The notes: generated from the sequence alone by a model not told the origin. DNA of 64,000 bases from Maribacter sp. PR1 (GCF_028464145.1 NZ_JAQPCG010000001.1:124001-188000), one strand, 5' to 3'. Shown: positions 1 through 9,571, numbered from the stretch's first letter. A program made the numbers and translations.

Positions 1-14
1 TATTCTAAGTTCAA

Positions 15-1256
15 ATGATGTTATTTTTAGACCAACTCAAAAATACCCTTTTTTTATCTTTTTTGATTTGCCTATCCTGTGGAAACTCGGGAAAAAAAAG
101 TGTAGAACAATCAGATAAAGGCACAACAACCAAAGTCGAAAAAAGTTATGCCCCAATAACGGTTGCAGCCAATAGGACCAATGAATACACCCCCTTGCTG
201 AAAGGTAAATCCGTTGGAATCGTGGCGAATCAGACTTCCGTTATTTTTACGGATTCGGGTTATACCCATTTGGTAGATTCCCTTTTATCAATGGATATTG
301 ATATCAAAAAAGTATTCTCTCCGGAACATGGTTTTAGGGGCAAAGCGGATGCGGGAGAAAAAGTAGAAGACGGTATTGACCAACAAACAGGATTGCCTAT
401 TGTTTCTTTATATGGAAAAAACAGAAAGCCTTCTGCGGATCAATTAAAAGGTCTAGATGTTGTGCTTTTTGATATCCAGGATGCTGGTACCAGATTTTAT
501 ACCTATATCGCCACCTTACAACTCATTATGGAGGCTTGTGCCGATAGCAATATTCCTGTAATTGTTTTGGATAGGCCGAATCCCAACGCCCATTATGTCG
601 ATGGACCCACCATGAAAAAAGAACATTTTGGTTTTTTAGGAATGAATGAAATACCGTTGGTTTATGGTATGTCCATTGGTGAATATGCCAATATGATCAA
701 TGAGGAAGGATGGCTTAAAAGTTCTGAAAAAACGGATTTGACGGTAATCCCTTTAGAAAACTGGACCCACGAATCCGTTTATCATTTACCCATTAGACCT
801 TCACCAAATTTACCAAACGATATAGCTATAAACCTGTATCCCAGTCTTGGCCTTTTCGAGGGTACCCATGTGAATGCAGGACGGGGAACAGAGTATCAAT
901 TTCAGCGATATGGTGCTTCCTTTATGGATTCTACCGCCTACAGTTTCTCCTATATACCGGAACCGAATTTTGGCTCCAAATACCCCAAAGAAGAAGGGAA
1001 AATCTGCTATGGAAAAGACCTTTCCAATACCTCGAGAATAAACCAAGTATCCTTGCGGTGGATATTGGATGCCTATAACAACACAAAGGACAAGAGTTTA
1101 TTTTTTCTCACTGCTGGATTCACCAAACACGCCGGAACTGCCGAACTTCAAAAACAGATTGAAGCCGGACTTTCCGAGGAAGAAATAAAGAAATCTTGGC
1201 AAGAAGATTTAGAAAAATTCAAAAAAATTCGAGGTAAATATTTAATGTATGATTAG
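15..1256 (+). CDS. DUF1343 (NamZ-like) lipoprotein, putative exo-beta-N-acetylmuramidase
   Basis: A 413-residue protein of the DUF1343 family, whose characterised member NamZ of Bacillus removes N-acetylmuramic acid from peptidoglycan fragments. The N-terminus is a lipoprotein signal ending in LSCG (Cys22), so the enzyme is probably anchored in the envelope. The family core is clear: SPEHGFRG at about 102-109 and DIQDAGTRFYTY at about 153-164. There is an in-frame stop just upstream, and two consecutive ATGs at 15 and 18 could both serve as start. It converges with the next gene with a 6-base gap. A role in muropeptide recycling is inferred from the family. Confidence 0.88.
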   Translation: MMLFLDQLKNTLFLSFLICLSCGNSGKKSVEQSDKGTTTKVEKSYAPITVAANRTNEYTPLLKGKSVGIVANQTSVIFTDSGYTHLVDSLLSMDIDIKKVFSPEHGFRGKADAGEKVEDGIDQQTGLPIVSLYGKNRKPSADQLKGLDVVLFDIQDAGTRFYTYIATLQLIMEACADSNIPVIVLDRPNPNAHYVDGPTMKKEHFGFLGMNEIPLVYGMSIGEYANMINEEGWLKSSEKTDLTVIPLENWTHESVYHLPIRPSPNLPNDIAINLYPSLGLFEGTHVNAGRGTEYQFQRYGASFMDSTAYSFSYIPEPNFGSKYPKEEGKICYGKDLSNTSRINQVSLRWILDAYNNTKDKSLFFLTAGFTKHAGTAELQKQIEAGLSEEEIKKSWQEDLEKFKKIRGKYLMYD

Positions 1257-1262
1257 TTCAAT

Positions 1263-2102
1263 TCAGTCTTTATCCAAAATGGTTGTAGGTCGCCTATAGG
1301 TATGAAAAGGCTGTTTTAAAAGACCCTGGATACTTGAATTCTCTTTTTCATCGGGAAAGGTGTCCACTCCGTAGACAATAGCATCCCTGTCCAAATATCT
1401 GTAAGTCCCCAATAATCGGTCCCAAATGGAAAAAATATTTCCATAGTTACTATCCGTATAGGGTAATACATAATGATGATGTACTTTGTGCATATCCGGG
1501 GAGACCACGACCCAACTCAAAAATTTATCGATTTTTCGTGGGAGCTTAATGTTGGCATGATTGAATTGTGACAATACCACCGAAAGACTCTGATAAAGCA
1601 TTATTATCCCGATTGGGGCACCCACTACAAAAACTCCGACCAATGTAAAAACATATCTTATCAAAGATTCTAAGGGGTGGTGTCTATTAGCAGTGGTCGT
1701 ATCCACATGGTGATCGGAATGATGCACCAAATGAACCATCCATAATGGTTTTACCTTGTGCTCTACCCAATGGGCTAAATAAGCACCAATAAAATCCAAC
1801 AACATTAATCCCAATACTACATACAACCACAAGGGCATGTTCGGTAACCAATTGATAATACCGAAATCATTGGCTATGGTCCAGTCCGATGTTTTTAAAA
1901 GAAGAAAAGCCAAGGGAAAATTGACGATAATTGTGGTAAGGGTAAAAAAGAAATTAGGAAGGGCATGTCGCCATTTTCCATACCTAACCGTGAACAAGGG
2001 AACGATTCCCTCCAAAACCCAAAAAAAGGTAATTCCCCCTACAAGTATCAGGGATCGATGTAAGGAAGGAATGTTTTCAAAATATTGGATCAACTGCTCC
2101 AT
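1263..2102 (-). CDS. Sterol desaturase / fatty acid hydroxylase family membrane protein
   Basis: A 279-residue integral membrane di-iron protein. The histidine clusters of the family are all present: H111-x3-H115, the HLVHHSDHH run at about 124-132, HH at 141-142 and HKVHHH at 205-210. Hydrophobic segments lie at about 18-37, 52-70, 90-110 and 150-178. Members hydroxylate or desaturate lipids such as sterols, carotenoids or fatty acids; the substrate cannot be read from the sequence. It is transcribed alone and converges on the DUF1343 gene. Confidence 0.88.
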   Translation of the reverse strand: MEQLIQYFENIPSLHRSLILVGGITFFWVLEGIVPLFTVRYGKWRHALPNFFFTLTTIIVNFPLAFLLLKTSDWTIANDFGIINWLPNMPLWLYVVLGLMLLDFIGAYLAHWVEHKVKPLWMVHLVHHSDHHVDTTTANRHHPLESLIRYVFTLVGVFVVGAPIGIIMLYQSLSVVLSQFNHANIKLPRKIDKFLSWVVVSPDMHKVHHHYVLPYTDSNYGNIFSIWDRLLGTYRYLDRDAIVYGVDTFPDEKENSSIQGLLKQPFHTYRRPTTILDKD

Positions 2103-2150
2103 AAACTAAATATACAAAATTGGAATGTTTAATTGCATTTAGCGGAGAGT

Positions 2151-2648
2151 TCAAAAAATAGGAATACGACGTTTCATTTCCTCTACGATATTATAAGCTG
2201 CCGGGCAAATGGCTACATTTTTAATGGTCAAATGACTAATTTGCTGAAACTTTTTCCTATCCGTATGCGGAAACTCCTTGCATGCCTTGGGACGTACATC
2301 ATAGATAGAACAATAATTATCCTGACCTAAAAAAGCACAGGGAACTTCTTGTAAAATATAATCGTTCTCTTCATCTATTCGTAAATAGGTATCTATAAAT
2401 TCCTGGGGCTTTTGCTTAAAATGTTTCGCAATTCTCTCAATATCGGAATTGGTAAATAATGGTCCTGTGGTTTTGCAGCAATTGGCACAGGTAAGACAGT
2501 CCGTTCGTTCAAATTCCTGATCGTGCAATTCCTGCATTATAGAGTCCAATTTCTTTGGTGGCCTCCTTTTCAACTTGGCAAAGAATTTCTTGTTTTCCGG
2601 TTTTTTATCCGATGCCCGTTGTGGGAGTTTTTGCAGCACTTTTTCCAT
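2151..2648 (-). CDS. YkgJ family cysteine-cluster protein
   Basis: A 165-residue soluble protein with the YkgJ (UPF0153) cysteine pattern: C51-x2-C54-x2-CC57-58, then C104, C113, C123 and C148, which probably bind a metal or Fe-S cluster. The biochemical function of the family is unknown. A longer reading frame begins at a TTG at 2678, but that start lies next to a good -7 promoter box (TAGTTTTG on the minus strand, 2666-2673). I therefore take the ATG at 2648 as the start. The first 40 residues are basic. The gene is divergent from the methyltransferase. Confidence 0.85.
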   Translation of the reverse strand: MEKVLQKLPQRASDKKPENKKFFAKLKRRPPKKLDSIMQELHDQEFERTDCLTCANCCKTTGPLFTNSDIERIAKHFKQKPQEFIDTYLRIDEENDYILQEVPCAFLGQDNYCSIYDVRPKACKEFPHTDRKKFQQISHLTIKNVAICPAAYNIVEEMKRRIPIF

Positions 2649-2665
2649 CTTCGAATTTTTCTCCT

Positions 2666-2673
2666 CAAAACTA
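2666..2673 (-). promoter_or_regulatory. Putative -7 promoter box of the YkgJ gene
   Basis: TAGTTTTG on the minus strand matches the Bacteroidota -7 consensus TAnnTTTG, 18 bases before the chosen ATG at 2648. No matching -33 TTTG at 19 bases was found, so support is partial. Confidence 0.4.
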
Positions 2674-2725
2674 GGCAAGTCGTTTTAAAAAGGAGATTTT
2701 TGTAAAATAAAAATTAAAAAGATCA

Positions 2726-3430
2726 ATGGACATTTTGGGCAAGGCCTTGATGGATTACCATAATCGTTCATATACGGAGGAGATTATTACTCATTCTTCT
2801 TTAGACGAAGAAGATGTACTTCCCCTACCCTACATGTTTCGGGAATACAAACAAATGCCTGTGCTGGAACAGGTAGCGCTAAACCATTGTAAAGGAGAAA
2901 TTTTGGATGTGGGTTGTGGTGCTGGAAGCCATAGTCTTTACTTACAGAAAAATGGATTCAACGTTACAGGATTAGACAAATCACCAGGCGCTATATCCGT
3001 CTGCAAACAAAGGGGGATATTGAAAACAATTAACAAAGATTTTCTTGGTATAGAAAAAATGCAGTTCGACACCTTATTATTCTTAATGAATGGAATAGGA
3101 ATTGCAGGCAAACTAAAAAATCTGGACCGATTTTTGAACCAAATAAAATTAGTATTACGTCCAGAGGGTCAAGTTTTGCTAGATTCCAGTGATATTTTAT
3201 ATATGTTTAAGGCCGATGATGACGGAGGGTATTGGATACCTGATGATTTGAGTTATTATGGGGAAGTAACCTTTAAAATGACCTATAAGAATGAAGAAAG
3301 TGAACCTTTTGAGTGGTTGTACGTAGATTTTAACACCTTAAGTAGGGCAGCCAATTTTAATGGAATGGCGTGTGAACTTATAAAGGAAGGGGAACATAGC
3401 GACTATTTAGCACGTTTAACCTTTAAATAA
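2726..3430 (+). CDS. Class I SAM-dependent methyltransferase
   Basis: A 234-residue cytoplasmic methyltransferase of the Rossmann fold. Motif I is DVGCGAGSH at residues 61-69, followed by an acidic residue at the end of strand 2 (TGLDKS at about 85-90) that would hold the ribose of S-adenosylmethionine. The substrate is not recognisable. The gene stands alone between the divergent YkgJ gene and a lipoprotein gene. Confidence 0.85.
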   Translation: MDILGKALMDYHNRSYTEEIITHSSLDEEDVLPLPYMFREYKQMPVLEQVALNHCKGEILDVGCGAGSHSLYLQKNGFNVTGLDKSPGAISVCKQRGILKTINKDFLGIEKMQFDTLLFLMNGIGIAGKLKNLDRFLNQIKLVLRPEGQVLLDSSDILYMFKADDDGGYWIPDDLSYYGEVTFKMTYKNEESEPFEWLYVDFNTLSRAANFNGMACELIKEGEHSDYLARLTFK

Positions 3431-3475
3431 TACTAGTACCTTATCTTTATCGTTTTACTTAGGAAAAAATAGATT

Positions 3476-4342
3476 ATGAAAGAACTTAGGATTTTGTATA
3501 TGCTGGTGTTTGGGTTTTTAGCATTTTCATGCTCTAAAGATTCCGAACCAGAAGTGGTTATAGATAAGTCGGCCAATTTATTATCGGCAGGAGATTCAGC
3601 AAATGATATCCTATCCAACGAGACTTATGACAAAATCCAAATAGAAATTGCCTATGTTACTGGATTTAGACCTACTGTTACGGCAATTTCTGATTTTACG
3701 GATTTCTTAAACCAACATACCTTTAAACAAAATATTGAAATAATATACAATGAACTAGAATCCCCTAACGAAGAAAATTTAACCTTGCAGAAGGTTGCAG
3801 AATTAGAAAAAGAAAATAGAACGGCCTACAGCAGTGGGGATACCTTAGCAATATATATCTATTTTGCAGATTCCCCTTCCGAGGACGATGATGAGGATGA
3901 GGGTTTAGTTACTTTAGGGGCAGTTTATAGAAATACATCCATGATTATTCATGAAATTACCATTCGTAAGTTGGCCAGCCAAAGCCTTGCTATTTCCAAT
4001 GCGGATGTAGAGGCTGCGACCCTAAATCATGAATCTGGACACTTATTTGGGCTTGTAAATTTAGGCACTACCGCATTATCTGACCATGAGGATACAGAGG
4101 CGGAGAACCATTGCAACGTTGATGGTTGCCTTATGCGTGCAGAACTACAATTTACACTTTCCGGAAAATCCAAATATGACCCTTTAACTGGTGTCTATGC
4201 GAAAAATCAGAATCCGGCCTGCATACTTTCAGGAGCCACTATCATGAGTTTATTAAGTCCTACAAAAACAGGTAAAACTGTTGAAGTACCTGGACTGGAC
4301 GCTGCTTGCATAGCGGATATTCAAGGAAACGGCGGACGATAA
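3476..4342 (+). CDS. Lipoprotein with zincin-type metalloprotease motif
   Basis: A 288-residue lipoprotein (lipobox AFSC, Cys19). Residues 185-192 read HESGHLFG, the first part of a metzincin zinc site, but position 195 is Asn where the third His is expected. About 20 residues later comes H212-C213-x4-C218-x-M220, which resembles the HC-x4-C-x-M segment of archaemetzincins. The third ligand and the Met-turn may therefore be displaced by an insertion. The likely role is a cell-surface or periplasmic metalloprotease, inferred from these motifs only. An acidic run (SEDDDEDEG) sits at about 135-143. Confidence 0.7.
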   Translation: MKELRILYMLVFGFLAFSCSKDSEPEVVIDKSANLLSAGDSANDILSNETYDKIQIEIAYVTGFRPTVTAISDFTDFLNQHTFKQNIEIIYNELESPNEENLTLQKVAELEKENRTAYSSGDTLAIYIYFADSPSEDDDEDEGLVTLGAVYRNTSMIIHEITIRKLASQSLAISNADVEAATLNHESGHLFGLVNLGTTALSDHEDTEAENHCNVDGCLMRAELQFTLSGKSKYDPLTGVYAKNQNPACILSGATIMSLLSPTKTGKTVEVPGLDAACIADIQGNGGR

Positions 4343-4365
4343 AACGCCATTTTCTATCCTAAAGA

Positions 4366-4998
4366 TCAAGGTATATTTAAGTATTTATGCGTCTGTAAGG
4401 AAACCTTCCATTTTGGATTTTTCATTACATAATCCACAATCATTGGGGTAACCTTATCCCGAACACTCCATTCAGGCTGTAAATACAGAATACAGTCCTT
4501 ATTCGTCAAGGCAGCCTGCTCTTCGGCGAAAATTAAATCATGTTTATTATAAACGATGACTTTAAGTTCATGCGCTTCATTATAAATTCGACCAACCGGA
4601 AGTTTGTTTTTTTTTGGTGAAAGACAAATCCAATCCCAGTCTCCCGTTAGCGGATACGCTCCAGATGTCTCAATATGCGTTTTAAGGTTTCTGCCCTTTA
4701 ACCTATCGGTTAACGGTCCCATATCCCAAGTAAGAGGTTCTCCCCCTGTAACCACAATGGTATCCGAGTATTTGGCGGCATTTTCAACAATGAGTTCGAT
4801 ATCGGTTGGCGGATGCGTTTCGGCATTCCAACTTTCCTTTACATCACACCAATGACAACCTACGTCGCACCCTCCTACTCGAATGAAATAAGCTGCAGTA
4901 CCTTTGTGAAATCCTTCGCCTTGAATCGTATAGAATTCCTCCATCAACGGGAGTAGCAGTCCCTTATCCACCAACGCCATGGTATCCTTTTTTTCCAT
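4366..4998 (-). CDS. queE: 7-carboxy-7-deazaguanine synthase (radical SAM)
   Basis: QueE rearranges 6-carboxytetrahydropterin to 7-carboxy-7-deazaguanine in the queuosine/preQ0 pathway. This 210-residue protein has the QueE signature FYTIQGEG (22-29) and the atypical radical-SAM cysteine set C44-x3-C48-x2-C51, with TGGEPLTW further on for SAM binding. A second possible start is Met7. No other queuosine gene and no preQ1 riboswitch was seen beside it. Confidence 0.93.
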   Translation of the reverse strand: MEKKDTMALVDKGLLLPLMEEFYTIQGEGFHKGTAAYFIRVGGCDVGCHWCDVKESWNAETHPPTDIELIVENAAKYSDTIVVTGGEPLTWDMGPLTDRLKGRNLKTHIETSGAYPLTGDWDWICLSPKKNKLPVGRIYNEAHELKVIVYNKHDLIFAEEQAALTNKDCILYLQPEWSVRDKVTPMIVDYVMKNPKWKVSLQTHKYLNIP

Positions 4999-5050
4999 TC
5001 GGCAAAGATAAGAAAAGACATGGGCATAGTTTCAGCGGAGCGAACCAATT

Positions 5051-6811
5051 TTAGGATGAAGCGGCTTCTCCTTCAATGCAATCCACCACCTTGTAGACCT
5101 TGCCGTCATATTTGGTGAAAAGATAGAGCTCGCCCACGCCGTCCATGCCCCATCTAAGGTCTACCCGGGCACCGCCCAACAAGGCATCAAAGGTAGTGGC
5201 CTCTCCGCCTAGGAGAAATTCCATTTTTTGGATGGATGCTTGATGGCCACTCTGTACACTATCGACATCTGCGATAAAAAGGGTGCCACGTGGAATATCC
5301 CCAAAGAGATATTTGCCTTGTAATTGTCCTAACTTTCCATAATACACATAGCCCCCAGAAACAGCATTGCCCTCGTCATGGTCATATTGTATGATGGGAT
5401 AGGCGAAGCCCTTGTCATCTTTGGGAAGTGGATAGACAACCTCAGTATTGGCACCGGAATCAAATACAAAGGTACCCTCCCTATTCGGCCAACCGTAATT
5501 ACGCCCTTTTTCCACAAGGTTCACTTCCTCAACACTATGTCTGCCTATGTTGGAAACATACATGCGTTGCGCATCCAAAGCATCCCAAGAAATCCGATGG
5601 GGATTCCTGAATCCGTAAGCCCATATTTCTGGGATGCCCTCCTTATTCCCTACAAATGGATTATTGGACGGAATTCCATATTGACCATTGGTGCTGTTTC
5701 TTCCCAAGGGGTCTATACGAATCACCGACCCCCATATTTGGTCCTTTTGGCCAACCAATTGAGGCTGATTAGCATATATGGCCCCTCCATCACCAACGCA
5801 AAGGTATAGGCGTCCGTAATCGGAATCCCCCCTTTTTGCAAAAGGATTGAAGGAAACCTCTTGAAATCCGTGCACGGTACCTATCATATCTATTCGTAGT
5901 AGTTCCCTTTTTGATCCCTTGAACCGTAAAGCTCCGGGATTTTCGGTCTTCCATTCGGTAAGGACCCATTGCAACCCTACCTTTAAACTATCTGGCAGTG
6001 CGAAATCAGCTTCTTGTGTATGGGCCGGATCCGTATGGGTGGAATATAGCAGACCGTTTTCCTCAAAATTTGGGTGAAAATCAAAACTGCCCAAACCGGT
6101 TCCAAAACCCGGGATATTGATGAATTTGGGTAACTGCTGGGCCATGTCCAGATACGGTTTGACTTGGGAACCCTTGACCTCATATAAAATCCCATTAAGA
6201 TCCGAAATGAAAAGTCGTTCACCAATAGAGGAAGGCAAGGCCGCCAATTTATTGATACGGGCCTTAGGGTGATGGTCCGCACTGGCGGGTACTTGAAATA
6301 CCTCTTCTAAAACCAACAAGAGATTAGACTGGGTTATTTTTTCTGTAATGGGGTCCGTTATGGCCCCTGGTCTTTTCTTCTTGCTCTTTATTTCTGCCTC
6401 TGAAAACTTATGAATAAATCCCAATAATGCTTCCAATTCATCCACCGAAAAATGTTCAAAAGCAGGCATATAGCTCCTGTAGTTTTCGTAAAGCCGAACG
6501 CTTCTTTCATCACCAGCCTCTATTTTTTTCTTGGGGTTTTTTATAAAATCGATAAGCCAAGCCTTGTTCACTTTACCTGTAACACCAGCCAAATTTGGAC
6601 CTATGATATCAGCATTAAAATCATGGCAACTGGCACAATGCATATTGAACAATTGCATACCCTCCTGCACGGATAGTTCATCTTGCTGGTAGTTGTCTAC
6701 TAGGTCCTCTTTATCTTGACTCGTCTTTTCGCCATTGCTTTTACAGGAAAAAAGGACGAGACTGAGGCCGAAAAGCATGGAAATCTGCCTCTTTGGTATA
6801 AAAAATAACAT
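5051..6811 (-). CDS. Cytochrome c / PQQ-dependent sugar dehydrogenase fusion lipoprotein
   Basis: A 586-residue lipoprotein (Cys23 in LFSC). Residues about 48-140 form a class I cytochrome c domain with heme motif C59-A-S-C-H63 and a likely axial Met in YMPAF. Residues about 180-575 are a six-bladed propeller of the glucose/sorbosone dehydrogenase (PQQ-dependent sugar dehydrogenase) family, with segments such as GLGSFDFHPNF, YGFRNPHR and YGWPNREG. The enzyme probably oxidises an aldose or similar polyol at the outer face of the membrane and passes electrons straight to its own heme. The substrate is unknown. Confidence 0.85.
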   Translation of the reverse strand: MLFFIPKRQISMLFGLSLVLFSCKSNGEKTSQDKEDLVDNYQQDELSVQEGMQLFNMHCASCHDFNADIIGPNLAGVTGKVNKAWLIDFIKNPKKKIEAGDERSVRLYENYRSYMPAFEHFSVDELEALLGFIHKFSEAEIKSKKKRPGAITDPITEKITQSNLLLVLEEVFQVPASADHHPKARINKLAALPSSIGERLFISDLNGILYEVKGSQVKPYLDMAQQLPKFINIPGFGTGLGSFDFHPNFEENGLLYSTHTDPAHTQEADFALPDSLKVGLQWVLTEWKTENPGALRFKGSKRELLRIDMIGTVHGFQEVSFNPFAKRGDSDYGRLYLCVGDGGAIYANQPQLVGQKDQIWGSVIRIDPLGRNSTNGQYGIPSNNPFVGNKEGIPEIWAYGFRNPHRISWDALDAQRMYVSNIGRHSVEEVNLVEKGRNYGWPNREGTFVFDSGANTEVVYPLPKDDKGFAYPIIQYDHDEGNAVSGGYVYYGKLGQLQGKYLFGDIPRGTLFIADVDSVQSGHQASIQKMEFLLGGEATTFDALLGGARVDLRWGMDGVGELYLFTKYDGKVYKVVDCIEGEAASS

Positions 6812-7052
6812 ATTCCTAATTTAAATGATATGTCGCTAAAGCAAGGTTAAACCCTTTTCAGCGCACTAAACATAATGATTTCACTTGATTTTTGAGGGCT
6901 TGCAACCCACACTGTACGAACCCTAAGATACATATAGCAACATAAATACGATATATAGGACTGGTGCTTAATGGTATCTTTTTTCAATCATGGCATACAT
7001 TCTCTTTTTCTATTGCTCAAAAATCTTCTATTTTTAACAAAAAATAAAACGA

Positions 7053-8564
7053 ATGGCTTCCAAGGAAGATTTTTTTGAACATATTGAAAAAGGGTATAGC
7101 ACCAAAGGAGACTTTATTACCATGGGTGCGGCCATGTTGAACGGTGAAGCCATTAACAGTGCCTTGGTAAAGGTACCCCTCAAAACATTGAACCGGCATG
7201 GTCTAATTGCGGGAGCTACCGGAACCGGAAAGACAAAAACCTTGCAGGTACTGGCTGAAAATTTATCGGATAAAGGTATTCCGGTACTTTTAATGGATTT
7301 AAAAGGGGATTTGAGTGGACTTGCGCAACCCAGTCCAGGCCATCCAAAGATTGATGAACGCCATGCAAAAATTGGAATTCCTTTTGAGCCAAAACGTTTT
7401 CCGGTTGAAATTTTATCCTTATCGGAACAAGATGGCGTAAAACTAAGAGCGACAGTTTCGGAATTTGGGCCTGTGCTACTTTCTAGAATCCTAGATCTTT
7501 CCGAAACTCAGGAAGGAATTACGGCCGTTATTTTTAAGTATTGCGACGACAACAAACTACCGCTTTTAGATTTAAAGGATTTTAAGAAAGTGTTACAATA
7601 TGCTACCGGTGAGGGAAAAGAAGAATTCACAAAAGAATACGGACGCATTTCTACAAGTTCTACTGGTACCATACTACGGAAAATAATTGAGCTTGAACAG
7701 CAGGGTGCCGATTTGTTTTTTGGAGAAAAGTCGTTCGATGTAAATGACCTTACACGTATAGACGAAGAAGGTAGAGGCTACATTAACATTTTAAGATTAA
7801 CGGACATCCAGGATAGACCTAAGCTATTTTCGACATTTATGCTAAGTCTTCTTGCCGAGATCTACGATACCTTCCCGGAACTTGGGGATAGTGAACGTCC
7901 CGAATTGATATTATTTATTGATGAGGCCCATCTTATATTTAACGAAGCCTCTAAAGCGCTGTTAGATCAAATTGAGAGTATTGTAAAATTGATTCGATCA
8001 AAAGGCATAGGTCTTTATTTTGTAACCCAGAACCCAACCGATGTCCCTAATGAAGTACTGGCTCAATTGGGCTTAAAGGTACAACACGCTTTAAGGGCGT
8101 TTACCGCGAGAGACAGAAAGGCCATAAAGCTAACTGCAGAGAACTATCCTTTATCTGAGTTCTATGATACCAAAGAGGTGTTAACATCTTTAGGGATTGG
8201 CGAAGCCTTAATTTCAGCTTTGGATGAAAAGGGACGGCCAACACCCTTGGCGGCTACTTTGCTGAGAGCACCAATGAGCCGTATGGATATCCTCACTGAG
8301 AATGAATTGAAGGATGTTATTGATTCCTCCAAATTGGTTAAAAAATATGGAGAAGTCATAGACAGAGAGAGTGCCTATGAAATTTTAAACGAGAAAATAG
8401 AGAAGGCCGAAGAATTGGCAAAAGAGGAAAAAGAAGAGGCTCAAACGAAAAGAAGAACATCTAATACCCGAAGAAGTACCAGACAAAATCCAGTTATTAA
8501 AGTTCTCACCAGTGCTACCTTTATAAGAGGAGTCCTCGGTGTATTAAAAAAAGTGATGCGTTAA
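7053..8564 (+). CDS. HerA-like / DUF853 P-loop ATPase
   Basis: A 503-residue ATPase of the helicase HerA-like (DUF853, E. coli YjgR) family. Walker A is GATGTGKT at 54-61 and Walker B is LILFIDEAH at about 287-295, with an arginine-bearing SKGIGLYFVTQNP sensor region after it. The C-terminal 90 residues are charged, with an acidic helix followed by a basic stretch (KRRTSNTRRSTRQ) that could contact nucleic acid. Physiological function is poorly known in the family. The next gene follows after 5 bases and may be co-transcribed. Confidence 0.88.
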   Translation: MASKEDFFEHIEKGYSTKGDFITMGAAMLNGEAINSALVKVPLKTLNRHGLIAGATGTGKTKTLQVLAENLSDKGIPVLLMDLKGDLSGLAQPSPGHPKIDERHAKIGIPFEPKRFPVEILSLSEQDGVKLRATVSEFGPVLLSRILDLSETQEGITAVIFKYCDDNKLPLLDLKDFKKVLQYATGEGKEEFTKEYGRISTSSTGTILRKIIELEQQGADLFFGEKSFDVNDLTRIDEEGRGYINILRLTDIQDRPKLFSTFMLSLLAEIYDTFPELGDSERPELILFIDEAHLIFNEASKALLDQIESIVKLIRSKGIGLYFVTQNPTDVPNEVLAQLGLKVQHALRAFTARDRKAIKLTAENYPLSEFYDTKEVLTSLGIGEALISALDEKGRPTPLAATLLRAPMSRMDILTENELKDVIDSSKLVKKYGEVIDRESAYEILNEKIEKAEELAKEEKEEAQTKRRTSNTRRSTRQNPVIKVLTSATFIRGVLGVLKKVMR

Positions 8565-8569
8565 AATTT

Positions 8570-9124
8570 ATGAAATCAATCAAAACAATCATTATCCTGT
8601 TTTCTTTTATAATGCTTACCCAATGTAAAAAAGAGGAGGATGCAACTTTTAAGATTACCACAAATAATGTAGGCAAACTGGATAAGGCCAGCCTTGCAAG
8701 AGACATTGACCTAATTTATGCGAAAGATTCCATTGTTAAAGATACTATAGAATCGAACTTTGGCCATGGCTCCAGTAAGATCAAAATTTTTGAAAAGGGA
8801 GGACCATTACTTCTAACACTTACTCCAAACTCCGATAGCATCCCTACAATACAAAACGTATTGATAAACGATAAGCGCTTTAAGACGGATAAGGGTATCA
8901 ATATTGAGAGTACTTTCAAGGATATTCAGGAGAATTATGAAATCAAAAAAATAATTACATCCATTAATAATGTAGTTATCCTACTAAAGGATAGTGATAT
9001 TTATTTTACGATTGACAAGGATCAATTGCCCGAAAGTCTTCGCTACAATGCCAATACAAACATCGAAGCGGTACAAATACCCGATGCGGCTAAAATAAAA
9101 TATATGATGGTAGGTTGGGATTAA
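8570..9124 (+). CDS. Hypothetical lipoprotein
   Basis: A 184-residue protein with a lipoprotein signal (LTQC, Cys19) and no recognised domain. The mature part is rich in Lys, Asp and Ile, with alternating polar/hydrophobic stretches typical of beta strands. It begins 5 bases after the HerA-like gene, so the two are probably one transcript, and it converges on the HxlR gene 18 bases away. No function can be assigned. Confidence 0.75.
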   Translation: MKSIKTIIILFSFIMLTQCKKEEDATFKITTNNVGKLDKASLARDIDLIYAKDSIVKDTIESNFGHGSSKIKIFEKGGPLLLTLTPNSDSIPTIQNVLINDKRFKTDKGINIESTFKDIQENYEIKKIITSINNVVILLKDSDIYFTIDKDQLPESLRYNANTNIEAVQIPDAAKIKYMMVGWD

Positions 9125-9142
9125 TAGAAGTAATGAACTACC

Positions 9143-9571
9143 CTATTTTACTTGAAACTTTTTCTTATTCTTCAAAACCTTAGGGCTATTGATCTGCATC
9201 CACTCGGTAAGCTCTATCAATTTGTCTACATAATTTTTACCAAAATTTGTCAATCGATATTCTACACGTATGGGAACTTCGGCATACATCCTTCTGGTTA
9301 GATAACCATCGCTTTCCAAAGCTTTTAAACGCTCGCTCAACACCTTATTGGATATTCCATACACATATTTTTTTAGCTTATTGAACCGCAACACCGGAAA
9401 AAAACCCAGGTAAAGAATAATTAAGATGCTCCATTTGTCCGAAGCCAGGGAGAGCACATCTCGAACAGGGCACATTTCCGGAGGATTCTTATAATCGATA
9501 TGCCCGAACATCTTTTTTAATTTTTTTGCCGTCTCAATCTGCTGATTATCAGCACTGGTTACCATTTCCAT
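9143..9571 (-). CDS. HxlR family winged-helix transcriptional regulator
   Basis: A 142-residue DNA-binding regulator. The HxlR core is complete: CPVRDVLSLASDKW at 34-47 with the conserved Cys34 that in several family members (YodB type) senses thiol stress, then the winged helix KKYVYGISNKVLSERLKALE and wing YLTRRMY...VEYRLT. It is divergent from an alpha/beta hydrolase gene, with a perfect palindrome in the shared 91-base gap. The regulator probably controls that hydrolase and itself. Confidence 0.92.
   Translation of the reverse strand: MEMVTSADNQQIETAKKLKKMFGHIDYKNPPEMCPVRDVLSLASDKWSILIILYLGFFPVLRFNKLKKYVYGISNKVLSERLKALESDGYLTRRMYAEVPIRVEYRLTNFGKNYVDKLIELTEWMQINSPKVLKNKKKFQVK

Noticed and set aside
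2649-2678. TTG-initiated extension of the YkgJ protein
   Set aside because: It runs through a good -7 promoter box; the ATG at 2648 fits better.
4999-5050. preQ1 riboswitch upstream of queE
   Set aside because: The 52-base gap lacks the C-rich loop and A-rich tail of a preQ1 aptamer.
5378-5809. Plus-strand frame (143 codons) opposite the sugar dehydrogenase
   Set aside because: Antisense to a well-supported gene with no protein-like features.
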